Shown: positions 43,702-55,734 of the stretch, one piece after another | Position numbering within the stretch: position 1 is the first letter of the stretch | Layout: each line of letters begins with the position of its first letter | Assembly (NCBI GenBank): GCA_026182355.1 | Contig: JAPFBL010000008.1 | Location: 683,501 to 747,500, forward strand | From: Hermatobates lingyangjiaoensis | Taxonomy: Eukaryota > Arthropoda > Insecta > Hemiptera > Hermatobatidae | Length of the DNA: 64,000 nt | Direction: 5' to 3' | Program-made: the position numbers and the translations under genes | Notes under the pieces: model-generated | Databases searched by the model: none | What the model was told of the DNA's origin: nothing | What the model saw: only the letters and a program-made list of their open reading frames with translations

Positions 43702-45081
43702 ATGAATCTGATCATAGGAGGTGGCCTGGGGGGTTTGGCTGCTGCCTACTACTTAGGCACACAAGGAATCAGAGTAACTTTGGTTGAGCAGAGTGCTCGT
43801 GTCGGAGGATGGTTAAGGACTATACACGACCCTGTGACTGGAGCAATTCTAGAAACCGGTCCACACACCATCCGGCCTCAAGGAAAGAAAGGCGTTGTCA
43901 CTCTTAATCTTGTTGCGTCTTTAGGCCTTTCAGAAAATGTCTTGGGAATTGATAGAAATCATCCTGCAGCTACAAAACGTCTCATTCTAGTTGGAAACAA
44001 ACTTCATCCTCTTCCTAATTCTTTTAAAAGTTTGTTTACAACTAATCCACCATTTACTAAACCGCTAATATTTTCATTAATTAAAGATTTATTTACACCT
44101 CCAGGAAAGTCATCTGATGAGTCAGTATATGATTTTGTGAAAAGGCGTTTCGGTTATGAAATGGCAGAATTCATTATTAGCCCAATGATTTGCGGTATTT
44201 GTGCTGGAGATGCTCATGAAATCAGTGTAAAATCACTCCTACCAATCATTGTTGATGCTGAACAATCAAAAGGTTCAGTCGCCTGGGGAATGATTTCTGA
44301 AGGATTCAAATCTAAGCCAATAACTTCAGACTATTTCCCAGAAATGAAACGATGGAGTGTTTGGACAATGAAAACTGGAATACAAATGTTAACTGATACA
44401 CTTTATGAATTCATTCAAAAGCAAGGAGCTCAAGTTTATTTAAATTCAAAAGTATCAGATCTTACTATTAAACCTGGTTCAGTTACTTGTAAAATTAATG
44501 GTAAAACTGAAGAATTTTCTCAATTAGTTAGTGCAGTTTCTGCTGTTAACCTAGCACCTCTTTTAGCTAAGGATCATCCAAATTTTGCTGCACTTTTGAA
44601 GGAAACATCAATGGTTTCTGTTGTGGTTGTCAATTTAGTCTTTAAAGGCCAACAATTAAAAGAGAACGCTTTTGGATTTTTGGTACCTCCAAAGGAGAAA
44701 TTAAACCTTTTAGGTGTTATTTTTGACTCTTGTATTTTACCTCAAGGCGATCTGACTATATTAACTGCTATGATGGGTGGACGTTGGTTTGATAAATATT
44801 TCAAAGAAACAAGGTGTAATGGTGATTTAAAGGATATAGTTATGAAGCATGTTCGATCCATTCTTGGCATAAAAGTTGAACCAGAATCATACCACGTGTC
44901 TATTCACAGAGACTGCATACCTCAATATACTTTGGGCCATACACAGAGGGTCTCTTCTTTAAATAGATATATTGAAATTAATTGTCTACCAATATCTCTC
45001 GTTGGCTCCAGTTACCATGGTGTAGGAGTAAATGACGTGGTTATGAGTGCGAAAAACGCTGCAGAATTACTTATAGAATAA
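43702..45081 (+). CDS. PPOX: Protoporphyrinogen oxidase (haem biosynthesis)
   Basis: Oxidises protoporphyrinogen IX to protoporphyrin IX with FAD and oxygen, the penultimate step of haem synthesis, at the mitochondrial inner membrane. The frame gives 459 residues; family members are about 475. Seen: the FAD-binding loop GGGLGG at residues 6-11, acidic E29 at the end of strand 2, RVGGW at 33-37, ETGPHTIRP, then IPQYTLGH and the C-terminal FAD contact YHGVGVNDVV. I take the ATG at 43702. It directly follows a good acceptor (TTTGTTTCAG), and only five residues precede the glycine loop, so an upstream exon may supply a few residues or only leader sequence. The rest is one exon with no disruption. 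AATAAA lies at 45210-45215. It is tandem with p66/GATAD2 on the same strand. Confidence 0.93.
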   Translation: MNLIIGGGLGGLAAAYYLGTQGIRVTLVEQSARVGGWLRTIHDPVTGAILETGPHTIRPQGKKGVVTLNLVASLGLSENVLGIDRNHPAATKRLILVGNKLHPLPNSFKSLFTTNPPFTKPLIFSLIKDLFTPPGKSSDESVYDFVKRRFGYEMAEFIISPMICGICAGDAHEISVKSLLPIIVDAEQSKGSVAWGMISEGFKSKPITSDYFPEMKRWSVWTMKTGIQMLTDTLYEFIQKQGAQVYLNSKVSDLTIKPGSVTCKINGKTEEFSQLVSAVSAVNLAPLLAKDHPNFAALLKETSMVSVVVVNLVFKGQQLKENAFGFLVPPKEKLNLLGVIFDSCILPQGDLTILTAMMGGRWFDKYFKETRCNGDLKDIVMKHVRSILGIKVEPESYHVSIHRDCIPQYTLGHTQRVSSLNRYIEINCLPISLVGSSYHGVGVNDVVMSAKNAAELLIE

Positions 45082-45215
45082 ATTTAAAATTTTAAATGAA
45101 GTTATATTGTTAATATTTCTTCAAAATGTCAATACCAGTGTTTTTTTAATAGCTGTACATATTTAATATTTACCATGCAATGTAATTACAATTTTTGTGG
45201 TATTTTTTTAATAAA

Positions 45216-46569
45216 TTTATTTACATGATATGAACAGTTACTGCTATATCCCTAAGTGTTTTTTGTTCTGTGTTCCTACTGTCACTACTTATGAAAATAT
45301 AAATTCACTAATTCACATTATTCAAACATGAAAATAACATACTGAAAAAGTTCTTATATTAAAACAGTTTAAGCAAGCAAGAGTGACTCTATAATACATC
45401 AAAATAAGGTGAGTGGTAGCATTTGAGTTATTAAAATGTTGAATTTCAGTTTCAATAATGTAAACTAAAAAGCAAAAAAAATTACAACAAATATTATCTG
45501 AAGATTATTATGATCGAACATTAGTATAGCAGATATCTCTTACACGATATTGTTGGCATGAATACTTCTAATTTTCATAAACATTAAGTAAATGTACTAT
45601 TTGAAATGTTCTTTGATAATATGAATTATGCCTATTTCAAGAATTATAAATAAGAAGTAATTTCTAAAAATTCGTGACTTCATTGTTTCATATTTGAATG
45701 GCCATTTCTTTAATAAGAACTATTTTACTTAAATTGATAGCTTTGTTTCTTTTTAAAAATATGAATTTATATCTTAGGCGTTTGTACCGAATTAAATCAT
45801 TTTTACGATTCCAATTTTGAAATTCTTATAACATCAATGGTCCACAAAAATATAATTTATTTTTTTTGAAATAATCAATTAATAACGTTTAAGTTTAATT
45901 GTTTAATTATAAATAAGAAAAAAGTATAATTACAATGCACAACTGAAAATAATAATTTCATTTAGAACATTTTGATTTTCAAAATGGACATTGGAGACAG
46001 AATAGAAGGTCTGCAATTAGGTTGGCAATGGACCTCTTTCCAGAAAGCAGGGCATGCCGGCATGCGACAAGGTGATTGAAAACAAAAAAAAAATGGAAAC
46101 ACTGACTTCCGATGTAAAGATGTCAGCTGTAATGAGCAAATATGGCGTATTGTTTACGTGAATAGGTTGAATTAAGTACGATTACTAGTTTATTTAATTG
46201 TTCCAAACGTTTTTAGGCATTTTAATACTGTTGAAGGTTTTTAATTCTAACATAATTCTCAGAGGTGTCTTGTGTTCAGGTGTGATGACAATTGTTAATT
46301 ATCATAATTATACACTGATCCAGGAGTAATTAATTAGTTCACAAGAGGTCGTCGTGTTTGTGTCATCTATGTTGTTCCAGTCAAAGGAGGAAATATAGTA
46401 TTTGAGTTTTAATTGGTGCTTTATCTGATTGTGATCGATTTGCATTACCAGAATGTTAGTTTCGTGATATATATATTTATTGGTTTTTCAGTTTTTGACA
46501 TGGTTCACTTGTTGACAGAATATTCCATACCTTGATTTTATTCGTCAATATTTTTAAGTTTCTTCTAAC
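45216..46569 (+). other. PPOX-p66 intergenic region and p66 leader
   Basis: No ORF of note. AT-rich from the PPOX polyadenylation signal to about 46000, then slightly GC-richer sequence at 46000-46420 that probably carries the p66 promoter and leader. No repeat family recognised. Confidence 0.35.
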
Positions 46570-47955
46570 ATGGATTCAATGGAAGTAGATGAAGTTGTTG
46601 ATTTGAGTTTGGGAAGTAGAAGTGAAAGTAAAATATCCAAGCCTCCAAATGTTTCATTGGGCAGAAGTGCTTGCAATGGTTGGTCATCTCGTAGAACACT
46701 ACGTCCAAGGACTGAAATGAGTTATAATGAACTTCCGGACATAGTATTACTACCCCAAGATGTCAAAAGTAACGGTCTTCCAAATGGTACATGTGACGAC
46801 GATGCATATAAGACTACATATTTCCCTCCAATCAAAGAGATGAGCCCTGCAGAAACTGAAGAGAAAAGGAAACTAGTGCGAAAGTTGAAAAACAGTTTGA
46901 GAAATGAAGAAATGTTATTGGTGCTATTTAAAAAGTTAAGACAGTCGCAACAAATTAAGGAAAATGTTGCTGTTGTAACCCCTCAATGTAATAGCAACAG
47001 TAGTAGTAGTAACAGTAACAATACCAGCAGTACCAGTGTCAATACAAATTTGCAGTCACTGCCTGTAGTTGATAAGCAAACACCACCACCTAGACAGAGT
47101 AGTAAACCAATCCTTGGGCAACCAGTTAGAACAACCATTCAACCTCCAAGACCTGCTCCTCCTCCGAGAGTATCGCAGCCAGCCCAAATCTCTACACCTG
47201 CATTAAACAGAATCAGTTCACGCCCTTTGCCATTTAATGAGAAGAAGGAAGTCGAAAGAGCTACCGAAAGCCCTGCCCAAAGACAAGCAGCAGCAAAACT
47301 TGCTCTTCGTAAGCAGCTGGAGAAAACGCTTTTGCAAATTCCTCCACCGAAACCTCCTCCTCCTGAAATGCATTTTATACCTAATCCATCTAATACTGAA
47401 TTTATATATTTAGTTGGTTTGGAACATGTTGTGGATTATATCACAAAGGATACTTTGACTCCTCCTCCCCCAGAGCCATTTAGTTGTTCCCAGTGTAACA
47501 CTAGCTTTACTCCTGTCTGGAAGTGGGAAAAAGCTGAAACTAAAGTGATTTGTGAACAATGTGTTACAAGTAATGTGAAGAAGGCATTAAAGGCTGAGCA
47601 TACAAACAGACTGAAAACTGCGTTTGTAAAAGCTCTTCAACAAGAACAGGAAATAGAACAGAGGTTGGCCCAAGCTTCTCCTGAACCTATTGCTAAGCCA
47701 ACTCCTCCTCCACCTCCTAAACCAACGCCTGCTCCTGAAAAACCAACTATGAGACCACATCATCCTCCTCCGCCTCTCCCAGCACACGTCCTACCATTCT
47801 CCCCACTCCTTTATCCTTATCAGTTGGCTATGGCTAATGCTAAAAATCCGTCTGTAAATTTATCTGAACTTCAAAGGCAAGTTGTTGACATTCAAAGGCA
47901 ATACCTGTTAGAAATGATGCCAAATCGACATTCGGTCACCAACTGGAAGATATGA
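46570..47955 (+). CDS. GATAD2: Transcriptional repressor p66 (GATAD2-like), NuRD complex subunit
   Basis: 461 residues in one open exon. p66 bridges MBD2/3 and the CHD remodeller in the NuRD/MeCP1 chromatin complex in the nucleus. Seen: an acidic N terminus with VVDLSL; the conserved coiled coil CR1 at about 95-134 ([18 protein letters not shown]), which in the family pairs with MBD2; Ser/Asn- and Pro-rich linkers; then [17 protein letters not shown] (276-291), typical of p66. A GATA-type finger has cysteines at 306, 309, 328 and 331 (C-x2-C-x18-C-x2-C), followed by a basic helix and a Pro-rich tail. It is shorter than vertebrate GATAD2A/B and fly p66, mainly in the linkers. The ATG is the first in-frame one. 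A possible acceptor (TTTTTCAG, about 46491) lies in the leader. Candidate AATAAA signals are near 48901 and 48961. Confidence 0.93.
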   Translation: MDSMEVDEVVDLSLGSRSESKISKPPNVSLGRSACNGWSSRRTLRPRTEMSYNELPDIVLLPQDVKSNGLPNGTCDDDAYKTTYFPPIKEMSPAETEEKRKLVRKLKNSLRNEEMLLVLFKKLRQSQQIKENVAVVTPQCNSNSSSSNSNNTSSTSVNTNLQSLPVVDKQTPPPRQSSKPILGQPVRTTIQPPRPAPPPRVSQPAQISTPALNRISSRPLPFNEKKEVERATESPAQRQAAAKLALRKQLEKTLLQIPPPKPPPPEMHFIPNPSNTEFIYLVGLEHVVDYITKDTLTPPPPEPFSCSQCNTSFTPVWKWEKAETKVICEQCVTSNVKKALKAEHTNRLKTAFVKALQQEQEIEQRLAQASPEPIAKPTPPPPPKPTPAPEKPTMRPHHPPPPLPAHVLPFSPLLYPYQLAMANAKNPSVNLSELQRQVVDIQRQYLLEMMPNRHSVTNWKI

Positions 47956-50640
47956 TTCACTTCTAAGGTTGTTATTCATAGATTTTTTTGTGTATAATTG
48001 TACGCACCTGGGTCATTGAACGTTAAAGGTGTTTTTTAACTTATTTTTACATAATATTAGACATGTAAAGCTATATTAAGTACTTGGTAACTTTACTGAA
48101 TGTGGAAGTTGTTTTCACCCCGAAAATAATTGTTTTTTTTTTTATATATATTTAGTATTTAAGAATTTCCCTAATAGGAAAGACCTTTAACTTAGACTCT
48201 TCTATCTAGGTATCTTTATAATATTTGATACTTTAATTTATTTATAGAAATGAAAAAGTGTTTTATCTTGTCATTTTCGTTGAAATTGTAATATAAGACA
48301 ATTCATTCGAATATTCATGTTCATTGAATGTCATTTTAAAATTTGTTCAAATTATTCAAATTTTACCATATTTTATATCTGGTCAAAACTAATTCCGCTC
48401 AAAATTGTTGTGGGTTGTGACAATGGCATTAGTATTTCTTTTCTATTCAAAAAAATTCTTTTCAGAATTAAGTCCTTTAATTTTAACCAGCTTTTTCACT
48501 TCCACTGTGTTTGTTGTGTATAATTTATAAAAATTATCTTTCTGGCATTCCTATGGAAGGAAACATATTTTACTTTTGTAATTTTGACCCTTTCTCACAG
48601 TTATTTGCTGTCAAAATATCAAGTAAAGAAAAGCTTGTTAATTGATGTTTCACACGTGATCATAAGTTTTTCCATCCTTTCGAGGTTAACATTTTATGCA
48701 TAAAATGTTTGTTTATTCAGTTTATAAATGGATGCCTTTATCTTTTTTTTTTCTGGGATATAATATGTGTATGTGAAATTTTCTTCAAAAAAAGAAAAAA
48801 AAATCACCTTCCATTCTTAGGTTGTAAATGAGTTATGTTAGTTATAGAATTGAAGTGGGACATCTTTGAAATGACGTTTTTAGTAATTATATCAAAACGA
48901 AAATAAATGTTACTCTAATTCATTCTTCAATTTATTTGCATGTTCATTGTAATAATGGAAATAAAAGTCATTGTGGTGTTAGTTAATTGGAATATAGATA
49001 GATGTTTCAATTGTAATTAAAATCAGAATATTTTGTGCTTATTTTCGAATTTCTTACCACACGTTTTATTCCATTTAAGTCATATGGCCGGTACAATATT
49101 GTTTCCTTTTATATATATATTTCTTTGATCATCCTATCGAATTCATGCATTATGAAGAAACATGTAGGGAATAAATCACTTAAAATGAACATGTGACCAT
49201 TCTGAACATTGAGTTGTTGATAAATTCTGAACAGTACATTCTTTTTTGTTTCACGTCACCTGTTCAGAATTATTGTGTTCTTATGTGATAAGTTTTTCTT
49301 TAAATAAATCTAATGGTATTTTGCTCAGGCTTTGATCTTTTGTAATTTAACCAGTTTTTCTAAAAGTATATTTAATACTGAACTAGTTTTCTGTTTTTCC
49401 GTTACTTTCATTAAATTATATTCATCAATGCATTCTCAATGTTATGACCAGGTCTGTGGAGCCAGATTTGAGACTAATTTACAGACTAGAGGAGTCGGAA
49501 TCTGTTAATTCCCTCGAATTGGATTCCTCAAAAGAGTGAACAAGAAACATGGGCCTCTAATGTGCTGTATCCTCTCTCACTCAGCTAGTTGAGGGTCAAA
49601 TTTGCCAAAAAAAAAATTGTCGCTACTCACCTATGCTATTGTATTTGTATCTACTTGCACACCATATTTAAATATTATAGTTGCTTTAGTTATAGATATG
49701 GGGCGTAAAATGATTATTAACACCGAACAGATGGATAGATGCCAAAGGTGACATCAAGATTCCTTGCTAAAATTTGCTAAGATGTAAAACAAAATAGCAA
49801 AATAAAAAATATTGAATTGAACCTTAGATTATAAAACTAAGAATTTTAAGATAACAAAATCGGAAAATGGTATATGCATAAATATCCAGTTATTCTTAAC
49901 TGTTCTGGGACTCGATTCACCAAACTGGTTGTGACTAATATGTTTCTAAATAAATATCAACTATTTGGTGTACTATTACGTTCAAACGTGGAGGTTGTTG
50001 TTTTTTTTTTGTAAACTGATATTTGCTGCTTGATTGAAGAAGCCTTCCCTTGTTATGCAGCTTCTCTGATCCAGTCATTCAGGAGTCTTTCATTAAACTG
50101 TTCCTGATGTTTCCAACTGTGCTTGTCTTCTATGAAAGCTGCTGCTTATGTTATCCCTCGTGCCTTAGAACTGTATTTCTTTCTCGGTTGTTGGTGTTTC
50201 TCTTTTGACAAACTTTTCTTTCACGTCTTGACTTTTCCTCTGTTGAAGCACTCCTGTTTGAATATACTCTTTTCTTTACTAACGCAACACTAATAAAGGT
50301 TTTCATTTGAAATGGACTAGCAAACTTTTCTTAATTAATTAATTAGTGGTGAGAATAAGTGCATTGTCATAATGAGTTATAGGTTTTAAAAATAAATTTA
50401 GTCTAACACTGTTTTTCAACTATGAATTACTATAGGGTAATTTTCAATGATAATTAAAATAAATTAGTTAGTCCCAATTGTTTGTAGATAAATTTAGAAA
50501 ATAATCAGTTATAATAATTATACAGATGAATTGTAGTTTCATCTGTGACTCGTTTATTATAGCTCATTTTAATGAGTTACAATAATTGTACAGACGGTTT
50601 AGTAATTTAAAATGTTCAATAATAAATATGACGTACATTT
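47956..50640 (+). other. p66 3'UTR and plain intergenic sequence
   Basis: AT-rich, without supported ORFs. Several AATAAA hexamers (about 48901, 48961, 49302) could end the p66 transcript. Nothing recognised from 49400 to 50640. Confidence 0.35.
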
Positions 50641-50644
50641 CAAG

Positions 50645-50720
50645 CCCGGTTTTCATTAGATAACAGGAGTTAAGTAACATTGAAAAGTGGTCAGCATTTG
50701 GATGGCACTCCAATAATATT
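50645..50720 (+). pseudogene. 5S-rRNA-like fragment, plus strand
   Basis: GGAGTTAAGTAACATTGAAA followed by GTGGTCAGCATTTGGATGG resembles the 5S box A/IE/C control region (GTTAAGCAAC..., GTACTTGGATGGG). The flanks do not match, so it is either a truncated pseudogene or the head of a 5S-derived SINE. Confidence 0.5.
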
Positions 50721-50889
50721 CCTCATCCATGGATTGAGGACCGATCAAAACTAAACCACACTACAGACTCATCCACAGCAGGAAAGGAGTTAAACCTTTC
50801 TAAGGGTGGGCGTTAAGGAAATAATGACAGGAACAAATACAATTTCAACTTATCATCTAGAATACATTCTATTCCAAATACTATCATTA

Positions 50890-51125
50890 AACTGAGGCCA
50901 AATGGATAAACGAACAAAAGTCTCCACACAAATACAGTTTTATTCACTGGACTGGTTTTATTCAATTCGGAGTTGTTTTCACTGGACCAACCCTTCAGCA
51001 CTACATCCTTGGTGTCTTCCTGATGATGAACACAAAGTGTTCGAAACGTCTTGTTGTTGAATAAAACTTCATTTGTGTGGAGACTTTTGTTTGTTTATCC
51101 ATTTTACCTCAGAATGAGTAAATAC
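50890..51125. repeat. Foldback module, ACGT family
   Basis: Arms CAAAAGTCTCCACACAAATA and complement near 51070-51092; hammerhead-like core at 51020-51050; followed by GAGTAAATACCACA as at 8460. Confidence 0.6.
51020..51050 (+). ncRNA. Hammerhead-like motif, ACGT family
   Basis: CTGATGA, T, GAACAC-AAA-GTGTTC (6-bp stem II), GAA, palindromic ACGT, C. No convincing stem I. Diverged relatives: 21170-21200 (-), 21245-21273 (+), about 8350-8380 (-). Confidence 0.36.
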
Positions 51126-51779
51126 CACAAATTACGGATTGTACAACTAACTATCATTAAAGTTCTTTTAATATATAAATTCTTTAGAACTTATTTTAAG
51201 TATTCTACTCTGAATTAAATTTTTAGAGTGATCATTAGATTTTAATATATGAGTTCTTTAGTACTACTGAAGTTATTAAATATATTGTTAGAATATGAAA
51301 TTGGTGATCTTTCTCAAATTTTTTTCTCTGTTTAACTGTTCAATAACATGTCCACAATCAAAGCAAGTTCTTGATAATAGACATATTCTTAAACCGCTCA
51401 AGAAGGGAAGATAGTATTCGTGGAATGATAGTAGTATGGTATATATTCTGATAATGTTTCTTTAAATTGTTAATCATGCATTAAATTTAATAAGGCATTT
51501 GAATTATGATTACTCATTATACTCAATAAAAATATTGTTTGATAAGAAGACTTAGTAATTGGTTCAAACTTCTTAATTCAGCATTAAAAGAATATTTCAA
51601 AGTTAAGTATATATGAAAACTTATGCTACCCATTTATACAATTCTGATTTATAAACCTAGAGGAAATAATTTTGCTTCGTTAATGGATCCATTCATGAGT
51701 GGAGTTATTTTTTTATATCTAATGGTTACACTTAAAGCCTAATGTCTTTTGTGTTTTCATTTTTGATTCAGCTCCAATT

Positions 51780-52965
51780 AATCGTGGATGGACGTTTCAT
51801 GTTAAGGAATGGTGGCTAGGCGCCCATGGTATCCTGTTTTGGTATAACATAGTGTTCCAGGGCCTTTCGACCATAACCGCATATCATATTGAACGAGAAC
51901 GATGCCTTTTTTACGTGAGAGCTCTTTCGTCGCATTATGAAAGGACTCAAACCATAGTCAAAGATTGGGACTTTCGCCCTCTTTTGGTGGCCTCGTGAAG
52001 GTGAGCTCCCTCGACACCACATCACAACTTATTGATAACTCCTTCCTAAAAACAAATAATTAAATCCCACTTAAAGAGGCTGGCAAGTCTAGTGGAGCAC
52101 TATATCTTTTCTCCTCCAATGATTTTCTTAATTTGAGTAATTTTGTGAATAAATTCTTGAAAAGGTACTTTAATTTCTCTAATAAACGCCACTCTATATA
52201 GATTTTACACAGATCTTACTGCACCACTTTCTAAGTTATAGCTATTCTTGCATTCCTTGGGCACTCCTCCAAAACATGCTTGACGCTTTCTTCTGGGGCC
52301 CCACGTAAACAGCTCTGATTAATTACCTTTTTATATTTACACCAGGAAGTGCCAAAATCAGTATGCCTTGAAAGCGACCAGTGGGTAACAAGGAAGGTCG
52401 CATATCCGTATTCTACCTTCTATACTCGGGGTGGAAAAGAGCAAGTCCACCTCCCACTCTACCTGTCATTCCATCTGTGTGCCATTGATTTGGTTCTCAC
52501 GAACTCATCTCCTGCACCCTGCTTTCTGTATCTGGAGCCCCTTGTGTAGTCCATAGAATTTGTCGGTTTACTATGAATTGTTGGAATTTCATTTGATAAC
52601 CCAAGCCGCCAGAATTGATATGGCCCTACATGCCTTAGTAACAAATATCAGTGGCCTTCTCTGTTCGGGTACGAATAATTTTCTCATAGGTGATTTCCTA
52701 CAACCCGTCCAAAACGGGACGCTATTGCAGAAAATCGAACTGAAAGGGTTGCATACAATACTGAGCACTTTCTGAGCCCAACTTCCCATTGGTCCTGAAA
52801 TTCTATTAGTAAAAGCTAATCTGTTCTGGGCTCTGACAGCTGCTTCTTTAACGTGGCTTCTACACGTTAGCCACATTAAAATAAAATCCAAACTGAAGTG
52901 ATTGTCAAAGAGCTTGATATTACATTCACTTTTAGTAAAGTTGAGTGTAGGCCATTGCAATTTTC
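51780..52965 (-). mobile_element. R1/Jockey-type LINE fragment (RT thumb, RNase H, C-terminal part)
   Basis: Reverse strand, in several frames: SHVKEAAVRAQNRLAFTNRI and SGPMGSWAQKVL (connection after the RT palm) at about 52790-52880; RPLIFVTKACRAISILAAWV near 52600-52660; GGGLALFHPEYR and VEYGYATFLVTHWSLSRHTD (RNase H end) near 52345-52460; CLRGAPEESVKHVLEECPRN near 52240-52320 (C-terminal Cys/His segment). Several frame breaks and a stop. 51780-52080 is probably its 3' UTR. Confidence 0.72.
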
Positions 52966-52984
52966 AATACGCCGTTGAAAATAC

Positions 52985-53200
52985 GTTGGCCGTTGGCCTA
53001 TTCTCTACTTTTTGATAGCCTTACTTTTGATATTACTACCTACAGCTAACTTATCATCAATCCGCGTGCTAACCACGCCCAATGTTGCTTAACTTCTTTA
53101 ACCTTTTGGGAAGCGTGCATTCAACATGGTTAAGGCGGGTTAGATAACTTCCTAGTGACATTGCTAGTGCTAAAATTTGTCACCCATCCAACATATTTTT
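52985..53200 (-). repeat. 5S-rRNA-like units
   Basis: About 1.7 units: GTGCTAACCACGCCCAATG, GTTGCTTAACTTC and GCATTCAACATGG, then a second TCACCCATCCAAC. Abuts the 5' side of a LINE fragment. Confidence 0.5.
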
Positions 53201-53264
53201 TCTCGCCTGTCTGGTCACTATAAAACATTATTATCCAGCGGTTTTATATGGACACGTAGAGAAC

Positions 53265-53590
53265 CTGGGGAGCCAGGATAGCTAAATGCTTGTATGCTCT
53301 TTTCTGGACTGGTAGATCCAGTGTTCGATTCTCACTTTGACACTAGATTTTTTTTATCGCGGGAGGTGAAAAAATTTTACCATGTCGTCCCTCGGAGAGC
53401 ACGTTAAGCCTTTGGTCCCGATCCAGTACGATGTCGGGTAGTTTTTAAAGATCCCTACTCTAAATACACTTGAGTTAGGCAAAATTTAGAACTGCCAAAG
53501 TAGAAGTAACCCGGGATACAACAATTTACGCCCCTAGAACAGTACTAAACATGGAACCTATAGGAATGGGTATTGGAAAACAAAGAAACA
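53265..53590 (+). mobile_element. tRNA-derived SINE, tail type 2
   Basis: Head GGGGAGCCAGGATAGCTAAA, B-box-like AGTGTTCGATTCTCAC, body CGTTAAGCCTTTGGTCCCG, tail AGAAGTAACCCGGGA and CAGTACTAAACATGGAA. Confidence 0.72.
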
Positions 53591-53599
53591 TTATATTAA

Positions 53600-55259
53600 T
53601 TCGTTTTACACTTCAAAAGTTGTTAATTTTCTAGCAGTGCTTCTATCTACTACTTAACATGGGTGTACACATACATGGCTTAAGTACATTAATTTATACT
53701 TAATGCCTTAGTACAATACTAAATAAACGTAATTTACATATGGTAAAGTACACCTCTCCAGTTTTGTCTTCTGGTATTTTAGCATAAAGAACTACATAAC
53801 AACATAAAGAAATTTCTATAAAAAAAAAGTTTTCTTGACTAGTTATCTTTGAAACATTTTTTTAAAAAATATTATTGTTTTCAAAGAAATTATGTTCCAG
53901 TTTTCACAAAGTAATATTGCCTGTTGGTTTTGAAAGTAAATGGGTGATAAACCAGTGATAGCATTCTCAATTAGTTTCAAATCATCGGTTCACAACCTCT
54001 AATCACGATAAGGTTGAAGCAGTCAATGATTCACAATTTGTATATCACTGAACTGAGGAGAAAATAAACTTTGGTTTTATTACTTATAACATTTTTAACG
54101 TTGAATTAACTGGTTAGTTATAACACAAGAAACTGGCATAATCTACAATAAGTTTGTTTATATAAAATAACGTGTTAAAGTTGATACGTTTAATTATTGT
54201 TTAGATAAGAATATAAGTAGATTTTGACTCCTGAAAACAACTGAAAATATTAAAACTGTTCAAATCAATTCATATAAATATATTTTGTTGTTTGTTGATA
54301 ATTGTTCATAGTTGTTCTGTCTATTCATTTAACATTTTTAGTTTAATATATTTGTTAACTTCCGTTATGAATAGTATAATTAATTTTAGTCCTATATTAA
54401 TTCAATCATGCCAATGAAGAAAATAGTAACAATGAAATTATTTAAACATTTTAAAAGTGTGAGGGCATGAAAATGAGAAATACTCAATAAGCTTTTTAGA
54501 TAAGAGGATATCATGTGATAATTCTAATTGGGAGCCATTGTAATATGAATAAGAAAGTTTCAGGTGACTCAACCAGTCTGATTTTGTAAAACTGCGAACA
54601 AGACACTAGATCAATCTAGATAACTATTATCAAAACTGTAATCATTTCCGGACAATTTGTCATTAAAATAAAATAGAAATTATTAACAATTAATAAGAAA
54701 AATTATTAATCATAAAAGTTTAATAGCTATTGTTTCTTAAAACAAATAAAGCCAAATAGTAAATTACACTTTTGTTGTACAAACTTTGAATGTATAAAAT
54801 TGTATAAAATAGCTACAAAGAAGCATTATTGTAACTGATACCATTTTCAAAAATAATGAACAATCAATTTAATTTATTGAGTTAATTCATTTCAATGAGG
54901 TAGTTATACTTCCTCTGCTATAATGGAAATGTAATTGACATAGTCGTTTCGAGATATTAAAGTATTCTTCTTTTAAATGACTTTGATTCAATATTATTTC
55001 TTTAATGATTTTTTTAATAAAATACTCGACAAGTAATTATAGTAAAAAATATGAAGTAACCAACAATTACCAGTTGTAATTATGTTGACAACTAATTGAT
55101 ATTTTGTTTTATTTTTATTTAACCATCGTTATGAATTAGAATGTATGTACATTCTGGTAATTATCGACTTCTGGATAATTAATTTAATGATTTCATTTGT
55201 TTTATTGTAGCTATAAACATTTGGTCAATTAGAACAAATTTTAAACCATTGATCTAGAC
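53600..55259. other. Plain AT-rich sequence
   Basis: No ORF, repeat or RNA recognised. Confidence 0.4.
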
Positions 55260-55706
55260 CAGGGGTGGGCAACCTTTTTGAGAGTGCGTGCCAAAATCAG
55301 CCAAGTCTCTGACACATACTTTTTTCACGTACCAGCCATTTTTTTTAGAACATATTTGGTATCTCTTAAGAACTTTTTAAACGAAAAAAATAATAAATTA
55401 CCTCAGTGCAGTAAAACATAGTGCAAAAAAAAGAAAAAAAATATTTAACCTTTTAAAAAAAGAAGGTATCTATGGCAACAAGATCAACTTCTTTTTCTTG
55501 AGACCTCTTTAGCTTCGTAGAGCTTAAACCTCTTCACCACCAGGACGTACATATAATGTCATAGCATGAAAGCTTATACCCCAAGGAAAGTAGTTTTTTT
55601 TCTTTTTGTCTGTGCTTAGGGTAACATGTTCTTGCATCTGTGCTAAGGATAACCTACGTTCTTGCGTGCCAAGTTCGGCACGCGTGCCAGAGGTTGTCCA
55701 CTCCCG
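55260..55706. mobile_element. Non-autonomous hAT element
   Basis: Ends CAGGGGTGGGCAACCT and (reverse complement) CGGGAGTGGACAACCT match at 13 of 16. Flanked by 8-bp target duplications ATCTAGAC / ATCTAGAA (one mismatch). No transposase. Confidence 0.8.
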
Positions 55707-55734
55707 ATCTAGAATACCAGGCGAGAAAGTCGTT

